Shown here: positions 6,941 through 8,145 of the stretch, in pieces
Layout: every line of letters starts with the position of its first letter
Position numbering within the stretch: position 1 is the stretch's first letter
Assembly (NCBI GenBank): GCA_030620735.1
Contig: JAUXDV010000083.1
Coordinates: 1-8,145 of the forward strand
Length of the DNA stretch: 8,145 nt
Direction: 5' to 3'
Source: Gammaproteobacteria bacterium
Lineage (GTDB): Bacteria > Pseudomonadota > Gammaproteobacteria > Chromatiales > Chromatiaceae
Position numbers and translations under genes: made by a program
The notes under the pieces: model-generated
What the model was told of the DNA's origin: nothing
What the model saw: the letters and a program-made list of their open reading frames with translations, nothing else
Database searches by the model: none

Positions 6941-7677
6941 GCATACTGATTCTACCATCTCTACTTTTTACCTTTTCGCTGCTTGTGGCCGCCCCCTCCT
7001 GGCAGTGGCTGGAGTACCCTTCTCCGGGCGCCAAACCTAACAGTGCAGTGTGGCAATCCACCGACAGGGAGTGGACACCACCTCTGGAACTTGGCTGGAA
7101 AAAGGATGACTACACGGTGCTGGTGATGCTTGCCGGTTCTTTCCAGTGGAGCGGCGGACAGGATGCGTTGCTTGAGCGCATCGGCCGTATTTCAGCACTG
7201 CAAGAAGTGAAATACTGGACGGTTACAGAGCAGCGCTGGACGCCGCTCTTCGTAGAGGCCCATGCGCTGCAGTCGGCTGATGAGTCCGCTAAGCGTGGGG
7301 ATTTTTCACTGCAGGAGATCACGTCAGGAAAACCTCTCCTCTTTTACCAACGGGAAAACAGGGGGATATCCGAGGGCGTCTACCGCATGCGCGTCAGCAG
7401 CAAACCGGGGCGTATCGTGGTGACGACTGAAAATGTCAACCCGCTGAAGGCCTTCCTGGTGTCGTTGATCGGCGCCGGAGAGTTTCAGAACTCCTATATC
7501 CTTGAGCAGCAGAGTGACACCGAATGGCGCTACTACTCAACCCTGCGCGCCGGCAGAGGAGCCTACTCCCTCATCATCGGTGGACATGACTCCTCGTTCA
7601 TCAACCGTGCAGCGGCGCTGTTTCGCCATGTCAGTGGCAAATCAACGGATAGCGAGCCGCCGCTGGCTCCGAAATAA
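6937..7677 (+). CDS. Exported protein of unknown function, 246 aa
   Basis: I do not recognise the family. The N-terminus is a clear Sec signal peptide: MR, then a hydrophobic run ILILPSLLFTFSLLVAA, with likely cleavage near residue 19-22 before WQW. There is no lipobox cysteine and no other membrane segment, so the mature protein (about 225 aa) should be periplasmic or secreted. It is rich in aromatic residues and beta-prone segments, with notable patches KYWTVTEQRWTPLFVEAHAL near the middle and GEFQNSYILEQQ, then EWRYYSTLRAGRG. The C-terminal 15 residues are polar and proline-rich. The ATG at 6937 is the only ATG after an in-frame stop at 6898 that keeps the signal peptide, but it lacks a recognisable Shine-Dalgarno. 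It is transcribed away from the sugar operon, so a functional link is not implied. The coding call is firm; the function is unknown. Confidence 0.88.
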   Translation: MRILILPSLLFTFSLLVAAPSWQWLEYPSPGAKPNSAVWQSTDREWTPPLELGWKKDDYTVLVMLAGSFQWSGGQDALLERIGRISALQEVKYWTVTEQRWTPLFVEAHALQSADESAKRGDFSLQEITSGKPLLFYQRENRGISEGVYRMRVSSKPGRIVVTTENVNPLKAFLVSLIGAGEFQNSYILEQQSDTEWRYYSTLRAGRGAYSLIIGGHDSSFINRAAALFRHVSGKSTDSEPPLAPK

Positions 7678-7678
7678 T

Positions 7679-7775
7679 CCCCATCAATCCGCCATACCGG
7701 CGCAGGCCGGTATCCAGGGAATACGGCGCTCTTTGGCGGATATGGATCCCGGCCTGCGCCGGGATGACGATGGGG
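7679..7775. repeat. Twin inverted hairpin repeat (REP/MITE-like)
   Basis: Two near-identical palindromic units face each other. Unit A is ATACCGGC, loop GCAG, GCCGGTAT (7694-7713). Unit B is ATCCCGGC, loop CTGC, GCCGGGAT (7746-7765); its loop is the complement of the first, so B is an inverted copy. The flanks are also inverted: CCCCATC at 7679-7685 and GATGGGG at 7769-7775. This resembles the CCGGCGCAGGCCGG dispersed repeats found between genes in many Proteobacteria. It begins 2 bases after the stop codon at 7677 and could also end or stabilise transcripts, though no T-run follows it. Confidence 0.85.
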
Positions 7776-7817
7776 TTGATGCGGGTCAACGACATGCAGC
7801 TCATCTATTATTAAAAT

Positions 7818-7828
7818 CCAAAATTTGG
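7818..7828. promoter_or_regulatory. Possible operator palindrome at the -35 position
   Basis: CCAAA-A-TTTGG is an 11-base perfect palindrome with a single central base. It is centred at 7823, where the -35 hexamer of the downstream -10 box would be expected. It may be a binding site for a regulator that replaces or blocks -35 recognition. Confidence 0.3.
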
Positions 7829-7842
7829 GGATAAAATTCCTC

Positions 7843-7848
7843 TATAAT
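7843..7848 (+). promoter_or_regulatory. -10 box of the promoter for the small protein gene
   Basis: A perfect TATAAT sits in an AT-rich stretch 29 bases before the ATG at 7877. No good -35 hexamer is present at 15-19 bases upstream and there is no extended -10 TG. The leader would be about 20 bases long. Confidence 0.6.
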
Positions 7849-7865
7849 CTATTCTGTCTGTTAAC

Positions 7866-7870
7866 AGGAG
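7866..7870 (+). promoter_or_regulatory. Ribosome binding site of the small protein gene
   Basis: AGGAG stands 6 bases before the ATG at 7877, an ideal spacing that decides the start of the partial gene. Confidence 0.75.
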
Positions 7871-7876
7871 TCGTTT

Positions 7877-8145
7877 ATGTGCAAGTTGTGTTGGGGTTTG
7901 TTGCTGGTTCTTCTGCTATTCGTCGCTGCCGGCGCTTATAAATTCATTGTCCAGGGCAGTGTGGCGCCATCGAGTGACGAACGCACCGCGATTATGCTGA
8001 GTGACGGAGAGCGTGACCTGGTATTGACCGAGATGCGTGATTTTCTGCTGTCGGTACAACAGATCACCAGGGCTGCAGTCGCAGATGATATGGAGGCTGT
8101 GGCAAAAGCTGCACATCGGGTCGGCAGAGCCGCGCAGGGTGAAGT
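7877..8145 (+). CDS. Small membrane-anchored or exported helical protein (3' end outside window)
   Basis: An open frame runs from the ATG at 7877 to the right edge (89 full codons, no stop). Residues 1-20 (MCKLCWGLLLVLLLFVAAGA) form a hydrophobic signal peptide or anchor with Cys2 and Cys5. A polar linker (about 27-35) follows. The rest is predicted by eye to be strongly helical: LSDGERDLVLTEMRDFL, then LLSVQQITRAAVADDMEAVAKAAHRVG. The pattern resembles small periplasmic four-helix-bundle proteins of Proteobacteria, including cytochrome-b562-like folds, but I cannot name a family and see no haem motif in the part present. A perfect -10 box and good ribosome site precede it, so it looks like its own transcription unit. 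Confidence 0.8.
   Translation, partial: MCKLCWGLLLVLLLFVAAGAYKFIVQGSVAPSSDERTAIMLSDGERDLVLTEMRDFLLSVQQITRAAVADDMEAVAKAAHRVGRAAQGE

Noticed and set aside
6761..6958. A 65-codon minus-strand frame across the divergent intergenic region
   Set aside because: It overlaps the dehydrogenase start and the opposing gene, whose ribosome site and homology fix the real starts; it has no protein-like features.
7679..7775. CRISPR array
   Set aside because: Only two units in inverted orientation with no regular spacers, which does not fit direct repeats.
7502..7834. A 110-codon plus-strand frame covering the hairpin repeat
   Set aside because: Half lies out of frame within the exported-protein gene and the rest translates the repeat; such frames through dispersed repeats are common artefacts.

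Overview
The window reads as a chromosomal segment of a moderately GC-rich proteobacterium, most likely a gammaproteobacterium. This rests on protein style and on a twin-hairpin dispersed repeat of a type common in Proteobacteria; no rRNA, tRNA or other marker fixes the taxon. There are no transposases, phage genes or CRISPR arrays.

Positions 1-6779 hold a tightly packed four-gene operon on the minus strand, so it reads from right to left. In transcription order the genes are: (1) a short-chain dehydrogenase closely resembling Bacillus-type glucose 1-dehydrogenase (5973-6779); (2) a bacterial/archaeal-type glycogen debranching enzyme, amylo-alpha-1,6-glucosidase (3922-5976); (3) a large GH63/MGH1-like glucosidase (1202-3901); (4) a fusion of a GntK-type gluconokinase with an SMP-30/gluconolactonase domain, cut by the left edge (1-1205). 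Genes 1/2 and 3/4 overlap by the 4-base ATGA arrangement, and genes 2/3 are 20 bases apart. None of the four has a signal peptide, so all should be cytosolic.

Together they spell a coherent route: the two glycoside hydrolases release free glucose from an intracellular alpha-glucan or glucoside; the dehydrogenase oxidises glucose to glucono-1,5-lactone; the lactonase half of the fusion opens it to gluconate; and the kinase half makes 6-phosphogluconate for the Entner-Doudoroff or pentose phosphate pathway. This would bypass glucokinase and glucose-6-phosphate dehydrogenase. The kinase-lactonase fusion is the most notable object in the window; the pathway itself is inferred from families and context.

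Positions 6780-6936 are a divergent intergenic region. On the plus strand follow an exported protein of unknown function (6937-7677), a twin inverted hairpin repeat (about 7679-7775), an AT-rich promoter region with a perfect -10 hexamer and a small palindrome where the -35 would lie (7811-7848), and the start of a small membrane-anchored or exported, probably helical protein that runs off the right edge (7877-8145).
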